Source: Candidatus Peribacteria bacterium RIFOXYB1_FULL_54_35
Lineage (GTDB): Bacteria; Patescibacteriota; Gracilibacteria; Peribacterales; Peribacteraceae
NCBI GenBank assembly: GCA_001787755.1
Contig: MFYJ01000012.1
Span: 152,169 to 216,168, forward strand
Length of the DNA: 64,000 nt
Reading direction: 5' to 3'
This document shows positions 20,497-29,730 of this stretch, piece after piece. The position numbers were made by a program, and so were the translations under genes. The stretch's first letter is position 1; every line of letters begins with the position of its first letter. Below the pieces are notes generated by a model. It saw only the letters and a program-made list of their open reading frames with translations. It had not been told where the DNA came from and did not search any database.

Positions 20497-20589
20497 CAAT
20501 GGCTATGGCCGGCAAGACGGCTGCGTCGCATTGCACGGGACATCAAGCAGGCGATAGAGCAAGGGAGGCTGGAGGAGGTGTTGGGTTAA
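20497..20589 (+). pseudogene. C-terminal remnant of a further PurP-like gene
   Basis: RLRRIARDIKQAIEQGRLEEVLG* directly after intact gene ending RRIARDIKQAITQGKLEQVLG*. Confidence 0.75.
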
Positions 20590-20616
20590 TCCGCAATCCG
20601 ATCTACACTACCCACC

Positions 20617-21753
20617 ATGGATACTTCCACACTCCTCGACGGCTATGATTTCCAGAACATCACCGTCGGGATGCTCGGGGGACACAGCGCACTCGATGTA
20701 GCCCATGGCGCGAAGAAATATGGGTTCAAAACTGTCTGCGTCGCGCGGGAGGGGCGCGAGAAAACATTCACCAAGTACTATAAGACGCGTGACGGGCGCG
20801 GGTGCATAGATGAAGTCATCGTCCGTCCGCGGTTTTCGGATGTGCTGAATCCGGACGTCCAGAAGCAACTGCGCGCGATGAATACCGTGTTCGTCCATAA
20901 CCGGTACTTCTGGGTGTACTTCGATGATTACTCCAAAATAGAGAATGATTTCAATGTTCCCATCTTCGGCTCACGCCATCTCGTGAAGGTGGAAGAGCGC
21001 GATCAGCCCTTCAACCAGTACCATCTCCTCCAGTTCGCGGGCATCCGCACGCCGCGCATCTTCGCATCTCCGGATGATATGGATGGCCGGCTCTGCATCA
21101 TCAAGGCCAGCGAAGCCCGCCGCGGGTATGAGCGCGCGTTCTTCCTTGCAGATAGCAAGTCCTCCTGGGAGAAGGAGGGGCGCCGTCTGGAGAAAGAGGG
21201 GCTTGTTGGCCCCGGCTGGCGGACTGCAACCATCGAAGAATTTGTGGTCGGTGCCCCGGTGAATTTCAACTTCTTCTACTCCCCGCTCACGGAAGAACTG
21301 GAACTGCTCGGCACAGATACCCGCAGGCAGACGAACCTGGATGGCTTCCTTAGGCTCGCAGCGTGGGAGCAGGAGAAAGTGCGCAAACACATCGATCTGA
21401 AGATGATTGAAACGGGGCATCTTGCCTGTACGGTCAAAGAGTCCATCCTTGAGAAGGCGTACGATCTCGGGGAGAGGTTCGTAGCAGAAACGAAGAAAAT
21501 TTCTCCGGAGGTCGATCCTGCCGGGAAAGGCATCATCGGACCGTTCGCACTCCAGGGCGCAGTGACAGCGGAAGAGGGGAAAGAGGACATTGTCATCTTT
21601 GACGTCTCGCTGCGCATCCCCGGCTCACCCGGCATCCGTGCCACGCCGTACTCGGGGTACCTCCACGGCGAATCGATGAGTGTTGGTGAGCGCATCGGGC
21701 TGGAGCTGAAGAACGCGGTTGCTGCGAATGCTCTGCATAAGGTTGTGACGTAA
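20617..21753 (+). CDS. PurP-like ATP-grasp ligase, second paralog
   Basis: VGMLGGHSALDVAHGAKKYGFKTVCVAREGRE; EEFVVGAPVNFNFFYSPLTEELELLGTDTRRQTN; GKGIIGPFALQGAV; FDVSLRIPGSPG. Confidence 0.88.
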   Translation: MDTSTLLDGYDFQNITVGMLGGHSALDVAHGAKKYGFKTVCVAREGREKTFTKYYKTRDGRGCIDEVIVRPRFSDVLNPDVQKQLRAMNTVFVHNRYFWVYFDDYSKIENDFNVPIFGSRHLVKVEERDQPFNQYHLLQFAGIRTPRIFASPDDMDGRLCIIKASEARRGYERAFFLADSKSSWEKEGRRLEKEGLVGPGWRTATIEEFVVGAPVNFNFFYSPLTEELELLGTDTRRQTNLDGFLRLAAWEQEKVRKHIDLKMIETGHLACTVKESILEKAYDLGERFVAETKKISPEVDPAGKGIIGPFALQGAVTAEEGKEDIVIFDVSLRIPGSPGIRATPYSGYLHGESMSVGERIGLELKNAVAANALHKVVT

Positions 21754-22313
21754 TGATGGAGGAACATGTGCACTGCAGAAAGGCGGTTCCCGGAGATGAG
21801 CACGCCGTTTCTGCTCTTGCAAAGCGGCTCGAAATTCACGAAGGGGACGATCCTTCCCTCGCGATGCACCGGGGATTCCTGTTCTACGCCAAACCAGAGG
21901 AGGTCTACCGTCAGCGTTTCTCCATTTCACAATACTGCTTCATAGCCGAGCAGGAGGGGGAGATTGTGGGGGCTCTCGTCGCGCATGATCGGGGAGAACT
22001 CGAGGAACTCGGTGCATCTCTCAAATATCCCAGAGCTCTCGTGGAATACCTCTTCAGTCTCCAGTATCCGCACTGGATTTACATCGATGAACTCGCCGTG
22101 CATCCCGGCCACCAGCACCACGGCATCGGGCAGCACCTGTACGATTTTGCGTTCGGCAATGTGCCGGGGAGCGTGCTCCTCGCGGGGATTTCGCACGATC
22201 CTATCCCCAACGAAGCATCGCTCCACTTCTTCACGAAGAACGGACATACGTTGCTCACCGAGCTGCAGGAAGGGGAGTGGCTGTGCGGGATATATGGGAG
22301 AACGATTACATAG
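21753..22313 (+). CDS. GNAT-family acetyltransferase
   Basis: IYIDELAVHPGHQHHGIGQHLYDFAF acetyl-CoA-binding motif. Confidence 0.85.
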   Translation: MMEEHVHCRKAVPGDEHAVSALAKRLEIHEGDDPSLAMHRGFLFYAKPEEVYRQRFSISQYCFIAEQEGEIVGALVAHDRGELEELGASLKYPRALVEYLFSLQYPHWIYIDELAVHPGHQHHGIGQHLYDFAFGNVPGSVLLAGISHDPIPNEASLHFFTKNGHTLLTELQEGEWLCGIYGRTIT

Positions 22314-22475
22314 AACCAGTGGAGGGATTGGACTGTCATACCCCTTCGCGTTTAATGAGTTATCAATGGATTGCAGATACGTGGCAGGAGTTCTTGGCTC
22401 TGGTAAACGCTACGGGGTACGAGAGGAGGAAGTATCTGGTTCTCTGAATAGTTGCCTTTTAATTGCAGCTTGGTA

Positions 22476-23396
22476 TCAGAGGTCTTCACTTGCCTGCGCT
22501 GCGATGTTGCATTGTTCTACTGGCTGCCTGGAAGGACGGTCACCGGGAACAGCAGGAGGCTCCAGGTAAAACTGCTTCAGCGGGTGGTTGCTCTGTTTCC
22601 GTGATCCACCCAATACTTTCCCGATGCGCGTCCTCGTGTGGAGCGCATCCCACATTGCCCTGCCATCCGGGAAGACATCTGTTGCCACTCCCGTCCGCAG
22701 GAGGTCTTGTTCTCCAAGGACGAATTCTATTCTGTGATTCGTGGGATCCATTTCTGCCGCTCGGATGATGCTCCCGATGTGTGCCTGCTGCCCGTTGCCG
22801 TTCGTGATCTTCCTGAACTGGGGCTGGTAGATCTGTTCAATGTCATGCACAGCCCTCCCGCGAAGCTGCCTCTCATTGTCACCGTTCATGCTTCTCCCGT
22901 GGATGAGCACGCTGGAACCTTTCTCCATCCAGCGTTCGTTCCCAAAGAGGTACATCCCTCCCGCCGCACTGCATGCCTGGCCCCGCACGGCGGCTATTAC
23001 ATCCCCCCCGAACGTATCGATGTCATCCATGGCTTCGATGACAGTTTCCATGGTCGTGATGCTCCCTCCTCTCGAGGAGAGCTGATTCACGAAGTTGGCA
23101 TCTCCGGCTTCTATAGCCTCCATAGCCCGGCGGGTTGCCCTCTTCCTTCTGCTCGTATCTTTGAGCTTTTGCATGGTGTCATACTGCTTGGCTGCTTCTG
23201 CCAATCTATTCTGCTGCTGGGCGATCACGGACCGGTGCAATGCAGCTGCGAACTCCACCGCAAGCCAGCTGATTCTGTCTATGCAGTGCTTCTGTGGCTC
23301 GGCGAAAAAGACCATCTGGTCGGCAGGTTTGCTCCCCACAGATCCTGAGAATACTGTAAAAATAGTGGTATCCCGTTGCTTGTTCCGCCGTTCCAT
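22476..23396 (-). CDS. divergent ClpP-fold serine protease-like protein
   Basis: SSRGGSITTMETVIEAMDD...IAAVRGQACSAAGGMYLFGNERWMEKGSSVLIHG resembles ClpP SPGGSV / GQAASMGA / MIHQP motifs. Confidence 0.7.
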   Translation of the reverse strand: MERRNKQRDTTIFTVFSGSVGSKPADQMVFFAEPQKHCIDRISWLAVEFAAALHRSVIAQQQNRLAEAAKQYDTMQKLKDTSRRKRATRRAMEAIEAGDANFVNQLSSRGGSITTMETVIEAMDDIDTFGGDVIAAVRGQACSAAGGMYLFGNERWMEKGSSVLIHGRSMNGDNERQLRGRAVHDIEQIYQPQFRKITNGNGQQAHIGSIIRAAEMDPTNHRIEFVLGEQDLLRTGVATDVFPDGRAMWDALHTRTRIGKVLGGSRKQSNHPLKQFYLEPPAVPGDRPSRQPVEQCNIAAQASEDL

Positions 23397-23480
23397 TGGC
23401 TGCGCAATGTAGCACGTGAATGTTCTCTGTCAACGCGGGGGAGAAGGTTGTTGCATTCCCACGGTTTGATCAGCTAAAAG

Positions 23481-23509
23481 TTGACATGGTGGAGTTCTGG
23501 TACTAAAAA
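23481..23509 (+). promoter_or_regulatory. sigma-70-like promoter
   Basis: TTGACA-17 bp-TAAAAA, 10 nt before ATG 23520. Confidence 0.55.
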
Positions 23510-23519
23510 TATCTTTCCT

Positions 23520-24191
23520 ATGGCTACACCAGATGGTGAACCCCGGCTTGGAGAAAAAGAACTTCCGCTCGATGATCCCGCTGCGCTCGCACTGTTCCAG
23601 GAAAAGCTCGGAGGACGTCTTGCTGCACATGCCAGTCTCTCTGCGAGAGATCAGGCGACGCTTGCGAACATCGTATTCGAGGTTGGTCGCTCCGGTCTTT
23701 CGCAGGGAACAGAAGAAGATGCGTTTGCACAGATGGCGATGATCGCAGATCTTGCTGTGGCGGCGCTCGTGGCAGGATCTACGGCGGATATCCAGGGTGT
23801 TTTGAGGCAGAAACAGGGTGGGGCCGGTACAGATAGATCTGTTATACAGGCTGCCGTTGCGCAGGCCACTCAGCAGTTTGGGGCTCAGATGCTTGCTGTA
23901 GATAAACAGCATGGAGGACGGCTGGGGCTTCATATGCAGAAAGTGTTTGCTCAGGGAGGTGCTGCATCACCGGCGGAAACGGAACAAAAATTCCTCCCCG
24001 ATATAGATCCGGAGGCGACGGAGCGGGTTGTGCACGCCATGCGGGGGTTGTTGATGACGGCGCTTGTGCAGCCCACGCTGAGTGAGGGCTCCGCCGCCAT
24101 GCGCGATCTTGCCGGGGCATTCTCGAGGAGCGATCTCCAGCAGAGGAAGATTCTCATTCTGGGTGCCTGCAGCCCGTCGGATGAGCATTGA
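23520..24191 (+). CDS. hypothetical protein
   Basis: ORF from MATPDGEPRLGEKELPLDDPAALALFQEKLGG; supported by promoter position. Confidence 0.6.
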   Translation: MATPDGEPRLGEKELPLDDPAALALFQEKLGGRLAAHASLSARDQATLANIVFEVGRSGLSQGTEEDAFAQMAMIADLAVAALVAGSTADIQGVLRQKQGGAGTDRSVIQAAVAQATQQFGAQMLAVDKQHGGRLGLHMQKVFAQGGAASPAETEQKFLPDIDPEATERVVHAMRGLLMTALVQPTLSEGSAAMRDLAGAFSRSDLQQRKILILGACSPSDEH

Positions 24192-24532
24192 GGTGCTGCA
24201 CGATCATCGTGCCCTCTTTCATGACGGAGAGCATCACATGCTTCACAGCCCATGTTTGCGGCAGGGTGCAAGCGGAGGTAATAGCGCGGAGGTCGTTGCG
24301 GATCGTGTTGTGGAGGAAGGTGGACCGGGCTATGGCAGCGGAGGAAAAACAGCTAAAAATCCGCCGAGATGGTGTGTCGCACGTATTTTTGTCAATGGTT
24401 TCTCGTCAATTTTGAATTGCCACTTTACGGCTTCATGGAGCGATGCTCTTAGGATTCAACCATGAAAAACTGGGTGTTTTTAGGATCTGTGGCATTGACA
24501 GAGCTGAAAAGTTTTCTTAGCGTGCACTCCCT

Positions 24533-24847
24533 ATGATGGCAGAACGCGCGCCCCAGGATGTCAGTGCTACTGACGTAGAGATCGAATGCCTCCAGGAACA
24601 TCTGCGAGCAGTCTATGGTGATAGCGAGCGGGGAGGACCTGTGCTTGCCAGGCTCGGTGATGCGCTGTGCCAAGCTGGCCGCTTGCAGGAAGCGCTCGGA
24701 AGGTACGAAGCCGCTGCAGGGCATCTGAGAACAACCAACCAAATGCATGAGCATGACGACGTGTTACGAAGGATCAGTGAAGTACGGGAATTGCTACGGA
24801 AACGGCAATCGACACCTGGGCAGACCATAGAAGAGGGTGCTGAGTAG
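24533..24847 (+). CDS. small TPR-like hypothetical protein
   Basis: LARLGDALCQAGRLQEALGRYEAAAGHL; promoter TTGACA-17-TAGCGT at 24495-24523. Confidence 0.55.
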   Translation: MMAERAPQDVSATDVEIECLQEHLRAVYGDSERGGPVLARLGDALCQAGRLQEALGRYEAAAGHLRTTNQMHEHDDVLRRISEVRELLRKRQSTPGQTIEEGAE

Positions 24848-24881
24848 ATGGTGTTCACATATTCGTTTTTTTCTCATATAC

Positions 24882-24960
24882 AAGCGATGTCACCCTGAGC
24901 CCTGACGAAGGGTGACATCGCTTGCCATGGTTCGTGGTTCGGCAGAGCTCACCATGACAT
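24882..24960. repeat. REP-like hairpins (two units)
   Basis: AAGCGATGTCACCCTGAGCCCTGACGAAGGGTGACATCGCTT followed by CATGGTTCG...GAGCTCACCATG. Confidence 0.8.
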
Positions 24961-25155
24961 CTTTGGGCTCACCATGACACACATTTTGTTTTACTATGGG
25001 ATGTCGATGAGAGTGAATATGTGAACACTACCTAGTGTTTTCCGCTGGAATCGCCGGATTTTTTCGTTTTGTGTTCGCGCATCTTTCGGTAGTATTTCTC
25101 TGTTCCGGGGCTTGTGCCTGTTCTCTGCGTCTTTCATACTGTATCTGCTCGTACA

Positions 25156-25186
25156 GTCCACCTTCGCCCTTCGGGCTTCGGTGGAC
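25156..25186. repeat. hairpin repeat of TTCG.../TACGG type
   Basis: GTCCACC-TTCGCCCTTCGGGCTTC-GGTGGAC. Confidence 0.6.
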
Positions 25187-25269
25187 AAAGTATGGTTCAC
25201 CAGAGTTCACCACAAGTCTTACGGTTCGTTACGTCGCTTCGCTCCTTACTCACCTGCAATTCAACTTTG

Positions 25270-25346
25270 GGGCTGTAGCTCAGCTGGCTAGAGCGCCTGC
25301 TTTGCAAGCAGGAGGTCAGGAGTTCAATTCTCCTCAGCTCCACCAA
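25270..25346 (+). tRNA. tRNA-Ala (TGC), CCA encoded
   Basis: GGGGCTG/CAGCTCC acceptor with G3:U70, anticodon loop TTTGCAA, GTTCAATTC T-arm. Confidence 0.96.
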
Positions 25347-25566
25347 TCGTCTCTTCGTTTCTCATGGCAAGCCCCGTCGCACATGTGCGACTGATGATTT
25401 GCATTGTCGTAATCAAACAAGGCGCGAAGGCGGGCGAGTTTATCCTAAGCCTGTCGAAGGGCCCGCCTGGAGCGCTCCCTCTGAGGGAAAGGATGGTTCA
25501 TGGAAGGAAAACCGGCTTGTCGGCCATAGCCTTTGGCGACGGCCGAAGGTTTGCCTTCCATGCCTC

Positions 25567-25824
25567 CTAAAATGTAGGCGCCGGAGCCTCGATCGTCTTC
25601 GGGAACACGCTGTAGATCGGCGCCATGAGGATTTTTGTCGTGCCTGTCATCCTCGCAAGGCCGAAGAAGAACATGAGCACGCCTATGATGACGACGAACA
25701 TATAGATGCCGCCGACGTAGCGCATCCAGTACGCTTCCCCGAACATATCGGCTATCCGCTCGCGGAATTTTATGAGCAGGAATCCTCCGATGACGAGGAG
25801 CATGTTGATGATGAATCTTCCCAT
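25567..25824 (-). CDS. small hypothetical membrane protein (two TM)
   Basis: 85 aa: MGRFIINMLLVIGGFLLIKF...YMFVVIIGVLMFFFGLAR. Confidence 0.65.
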   Translation of the reverse strand: MGRFIINMLLVIGGFLLIKFRERIADMFGEAYWMRYVGGIYMFVVIIGVLMFFFGLARMTGTTKILMAPIYSVFPKTIEAPAPTF

Positions 25825-25843
25825 AGCGCGGGGAGGAAAATAC

Positions 25844-26161
25844 TTACGCGGCGGTATCGAGAACTTTTTTTACATCCTCTTTCGATTTTGCTCCGACGAA
25901 GCTGTTCACAGGTTCGCCTCCTTTAAAGAGAATGAACGTGGGAATGCTCATGACGTTGAACTTCCCCGGAGCCTCGGTGTTTTCGTCTACGTTCACCTTC
26001 ACGATCTTCACTTTGCCTTTGTACTCCTCAGAGAGCTCCTCGATAATCGGGAGCATCATTTTGCAGGGGCCGCACCATGGGGCCCAGAAGTCGACGAGAA
26101 CGGGAATCTCTGCTTTGAGCACTTCTGCATCGAAATCTGCGTCAGCAATCGCTTGTGCCAT
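25844..26161 (-). CDS. trxA: thioredoxin
   Basis: VLVDFWAPWCGPCKMMLPIIEELSEEY...MSIPTFILFKGGEPV. Confidence 0.96.
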   Translation of the reverse strand: MAQAIADADFDAEVLKAEIPVLVDFWAPWCGPCKMMLPIIEELSEEYKGKVKIVKVNVDENTEAPGKFNVMSIPTFILFKGGEPVNSFVGAKSKEDVKKVLDTAA

Positions 26162-26213
26162 GCGGAGGAGAGGGGAAGGGGTACGGGGGAAGTATAGGGG
26201 ATGATGGGAGGAA

Positions 26214-26314
26214 GAGGGAAGAGAATAAGAGAGTAAGAGGAATGAGGGAGGCAGAAAAATCTCAAGGATCAAAGGTGGCAGATCCTCTTATTCTCTTACT
26301 CTCTTATTCTTATT
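26214..26314. repeat. intergenic inverted repeat, AATAAGAG-type arms
   Basis: GAAGAGAATAAGAGAGTAAGAGGAAT...GATCCTCTTATTCTCTTACTCTCTTATTCTTATTCTTC. Confidence 0.85.
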
Positions 26315-27587
26315 CTTCACCCCCCAGGAGCTTCTTCGTAATCTTCTTTCCCACTTCCACAGCAGGTTGCCCGTACGGATCTATGCGGTAGAGCTTCCCG
26401 AGCAGCACGACTTCTATGAGGAAGAACTCAAAGAGCTGGCCGAGATGGTATGCATCCAGTGTCGGCATACTGATGGTGGCGTGCGGGCGCTTGGCGGAGG
26501 TGAGTGCCTGGCTCGTCCCCTGGTAGCAGGCATCCTGTAATTGCCCGAACGACTTGCCGATGAGGTACTCGAACACGGGTTCCACTTCGTCTGGCACCGT
26601 GACCAGAGTGGTTTCTTCCTCCCGGATGAAGAGGTGCCACATCTGGCGGGGACCGGCCATCCATTGCTGGAGCAGCGAGTGCTGATCCTGTGTTCCGATG
26701 GCAGAGAGGGGGATGGGGTTATGGAGCTCTGTCTTCCCCAGGCTCTCGGCGAGGAGCTGCTGCTCCCACCGGGCAATGGATTCCAGGCGCTGCGAGTAGG
26801 GCATGATCACCCGGATGGGGTAGCCGCGCTTCGTATCCAGCAGGAACTGGATGCAGGCGAGGAGAGCGGCGGGGTTATCATCCACGCTGGTGTTCTGGCA
26901 GACGGTATCTATCTCCTTGGCGCCGCGGACAAACTGCTCGACGTCTGCGTCCAGCAGAGCGAGAGGGAGCAACCCCACGGGGGTGAAGATGGAGAACCGG
27001 CCGCCGACATCCGTCGGGATGGGCAGCATGGAGATTCCCCGTTGCAGACAGAAGCTGCGCAGGTGTCCGCTGTCGGGATCTGTAAGCGCAACGACGCGGT
27101 CTGCCGCTTTGTCCCCCTTCGCTTTTTTGAGCTGTGACCAGCAGAGGAAGAACACGCTCATCGGCTCCAGGGTGCCGCCGGATTTGCTGGCGACCACCAC
27201 CAGTGTCTGCTTCCAGTCAATGATGTGGAGGTACAGGTCCAGGATTGCGGGATCGATGGTATCCAGCAGGATAAACTCCATCGTGTCCGGCCCTTCGAAT
27301 ACTTCCTGTATCACCTTCGGCCCCAGGCCGGAACCTCCGATGCCAATCCACACCACTGTGCGGATTTTCTCTGCTTTGGCGCGCGCGGCAACTTCCTGTA
27401 CTTGCTGCAGGACATTCTTGTCGTAGGGATTCATGGACCACGAGTGCTCTCCTTTCTCCCGCTCCTTCAAAAAATCTTCAATGTAACGTCTCATCATCGT
27501 ATTGAGACCGGTGAGCTCCTGATCGGGAATGCCTTTGGATGCTGTGATGGCCTTCGCGAGGGTGCCGGAGATATCGAGATGGATCAT
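26310..27587 (-). CDS. pgi: glucose-6-phosphate isomerase
   Basis: VVWIGIGGSGLGPKVIQEVFEG; VVASKSGGTLEPMSVF; GRFSIFTPVGLLPLAL. Confidence 0.93.
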   Translation of the reverse strand: MIHLDISGTLAKAITASKGIPDQELTGLNTMMRRYIEDFLKEREKGEHSWSMNPYDKNVLQQVQEVAARAKAEKIRTVVWIGIGGSGLGPKVIQEVFEGPDTMEFILLDTIDPAILDLYLHIIDWKQTLVVVASKSGGTLEPMSVFFLCWSQLKKAKGDKAADRVVALTDPDSGHLRSFCLQRGISMLPIPTDVGGRFSIFTPVGLLPLALLDADVEQFVRGAKEIDTVCQNTSVDDNPAALLACIQFLLDTKRGYPIRVIMPYSQRLESIARWEQQLLAESLGKTELHNPIPLSAIGTQDQHSLLQQWMAGPRQMWHLFIREEETTLVTVPDEVEPVFEYLIGKSFGQLQDACYQGTSQALTSAKRPHATISMPTLDAYHLGQLFEFFLIEVVLLGKLYRIDPYGQPAVEVGKKITKKLLGGEE

Positions 27588-27613
27588 GGCAGGAGAGGGA
27601 AAATCAGTGAAAA

Positions 27614-28198
27614 TCACGAGAGGGCCTGCAGGGCGGCTTTCACGCGCTGCTCGGTGGATACGAGATCTTTTGGCACGTTCTTGAGCACGCTGATGCTGGT
27701 TGCCTGGTCGTAGCCGAGCGACGTGAGGGCGGCGATGGCATCCTGATCGAACGCAGCAGCGACTCCCTCCATTGCCGCGGCAGCGGCAAAGAGCGCGGGA
27801 TGGTTCTCCAGCAGGGACTTAAGGTCCACGAGCATCTTCTCGGCGCGCTTCTTCCCGATGCCCTTGATACTCGTGAGAATGCCCGGGTCTTCCCCATGGA
27901 TGGCCTGCAGCAGTATGTTGCGCGGGACGCTGCAGATCTCCATTGCGAGGCTCGGTCCCACTCCGGACATTTTCATACTCTCCAGGAAGAGCGCCCTGTC
28001 GCCGGCATCCGCAAATCCGAAGAGATCCAGCCGGTCCTCCCGGACGTACGTTGCTATGTGCAGCCGTGCCGCTTCGTTCTCCTTCAGGTCGTCCCACACA
28101 AAGAGGGGAACGGTGACCAGGTACCCCACGCCGTGGACATCCAGGGTGAGGGAGCCGGGTATGAGCCTGTGCACGGTTCCGGTGAGGTGAGCGATCAT
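27614..28198 (-). CDS. ruvA: Holliday junction helicase subunit RuvA
   Basis: MIAHLTGTVHRLIPGSLTLDVHGVGYLVTVPL...TSIKGIGKKRAEKMLVDLK. Confidence 0.95.
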   Translation of the reverse strand: MIAHLTGTVHRLIPGSLTLDVHGVGYLVTVPLFVWDDLKENEAARLHIATYVREDRLDLFGFADAGDRALFLESMKMSGVGPSLAMEICSVPRNILLQAIHGEDPGILTSIKGIGKKRAEKMLVDLKSLLENHPALFAAAAAMEGVAAAFDQDAIAALTSLGYDQATSISVLKNVPKDLVSTEQRVKAALQALS

Positions 28199-28222
28199 TG
28201 GAGGCGAGTATACCAGAGGGGG

Positions 28223-28304
28223 TAGTTTGTAGCTTGTAGGTTGTAGAAAGTACCAAATGAACCCAAACCCCAAGGCCTCCTACTCACTACAAGCTACCAG
28301 CTGT
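28223..28304. repeat. intergenic inverted repeat, TTGTAGN-type arms
   Basis: GTAGTTTGTAGCTTGTAGGTTGTAGAAAGTACCAAA...CTACTCACTACAAGCTACCAGCTG. Confidence 0.75.
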
Positions 28305-28364
28305 GTTTTCTTCGTACTCTCCAATACTTCCCAATTATAGAAAAATATGGTATAATGATATGAA

Positions 28365-29618
28365 ATGCGCATCCTGAACCGTCTCGTCGTCGTGCTGGTG
28401 CTTGCCATCGCAGCTCTCCCGCTCGTGGCTGCGCAGGCGCTCGTGGCTGTGAACGAACGGTACCAGAAGGAGGAGGAACTGCATCAGGCTCTGGAGAGCG
28501 CTGTATCGCACTACCAGTCTGGTTTGCACTACTCCTCCGCCCTCCGCCGCAGTGAGAGGGAGATCGAGGAAACAGAGGAGCGGCTTCCTGTGCTGGCACG
28601 GAGGAAGCGCGAAACGCGTCTGCAGCTTTCAGCCGTGCGCGAGACGCTTCAGGCGATCAAGGCAGAGCACGGGATCGATCCGGCCGACGAAGAGTACATG
28701 CGGGAACTCCTTGCGGACGGGGAGAAACAACTGCAAACCTTTATCCGGTTCCTGCATATCCGCAACGTCACGGATGGCGGCGAGGGGGGCAGCGCACTCC
28801 TGCGCCAGTATCTGCTGCTCTCGCTCGGGGAGCGGACAGAGCAGGATATGCGCAACAGAGCAATGCTGCGTGCGCGTGCGCGGTTTCTCAACATCATCGC
28901 CACGGCACAGCAGTTCCAGGAACTCGAGCACACCCTGCGGGGGGAGTACGAGGAACTCGCGGGGGAGTACCTTGCGCTCCTCGAGCGCAACGAGCTTGCG
29001 TACCAGCGCCTGCACGCGAGCGCGAGCAACCAGGCAGAGATCCAGCGCATCGTCGCGGAGGTGCAGGGGGAGATCATGAAGATGCAGTCGGAACTTGCGC
29101 GCATCGATGCGCGCATCCGGCGCCAGTCCGAGAGGGACCTCATAGAGAAAGGCATCATCGAAACGAAGGAAGGCGCATACAACGATGGCGCCATCGTCGG
29201 TGATCCCGCGGGCCTCAGCTGGCCGGCAGTCGGCCGCATTTCCGCAGGATTCCTGGATGCAGCGTATCGCAGCTTCTTCGGCGTACCGCACAAGGGGATC
29301 GACATCGCCGTCCCCCAGGGCACGCCCATCCGGTGCGCGGCCGACGGCGTGGTCTTCCTCGCACGGGACGGCGGGCAAACGGGCTACTCCTACATCCTCG
29401 TCGGACACCGCGGCGGCACGGCGACGCTCTACGGGCACGTCTCGCAGATCGGCGTGACCACGGGGCAGGATGTCTCCCGCGGGCAGGTCTTGGGCTTAAG
29501 CGGCGGCACCCCCGGTACCTACGGAGCCGGTCCCATGACCACCGGTGCACACGTGCACCTCGAAGTCATCCAGAACGGCGGACACATCGATCCGCTGCTG
29601 GTGCTGCCGGCACGGTAG
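28365..29618 (+). CDS. M23-family peptidase (coiled coil plus LytM domain; EnvC-like)
   Basis: C-terminal FFGVPHKGIDIAVPQGTPIRCAADGVVFLARDGGQTGYSYILVGHRGGTATLYGHVSQIGVTTGQDVSRGQVLGLSGGT...HVHLEV. Confidence 0.92.
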   Translation: MRILNRLVVVLVLAIAALPLVAAQALVAVNERYQKEEELHQALESAVSHYQSGLHYSSALRRSEREIEETEERLPVLARRKRETRLQLSAVRETLQAIKAEHGIDPADEEYMRELLADGEKQLQTFIRFLHIRNVTDGGEGGSALLRQYLLLSLGERTEQDMRNRAMLRARARFLNIIATAQQFQELEHTLRGEYEELAGEYLALLERNELAYQRLHASASNQAEIQRIVAEVQGEIMKMQSELARIDARIRRQSERDLIEKGIIETKEGAYNDGAIVGDPAGLSWPAVGRISAGFLDAAYRSFFGVPHKGIDIAVPQGTPIRCAADGVVFLARDGGQTGYSYILVGHRGGTATLYGHVSQIGVTTGQDVSRGQVLGLSGGTPGTYGAGPMTTGAHVHLEVIQNGGHIDPLLVLPAR

Positions 29619-29623
29619 TGCAT

Positions 29624-29729
29624 TGAATGTTGTATATCGTATGTGGAATGTGGGGAGTATTCCTTAGTGTCTTTTCATCTTTGTATATTTTGTTTCCCGA
29701 CATACGACATACCACATACGACATTCCAA
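29624..29729. repeat. intergenic inverted repeat, CGTATGTGGAATGT-type arms
   Basis: GAATGTTGTATATCGTATGTGGAATGTGG...CGACATACGACATACCACATACGACATTCCAAA. Confidence 0.8.
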
Positions 29730-29730
29730 A

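Noticed and set aside
23951-24415. Small overlapping ORFs around 24.0-24.4 kb
   Set aside because: Conflicting frames, no motif or promoter support; left unannotated.
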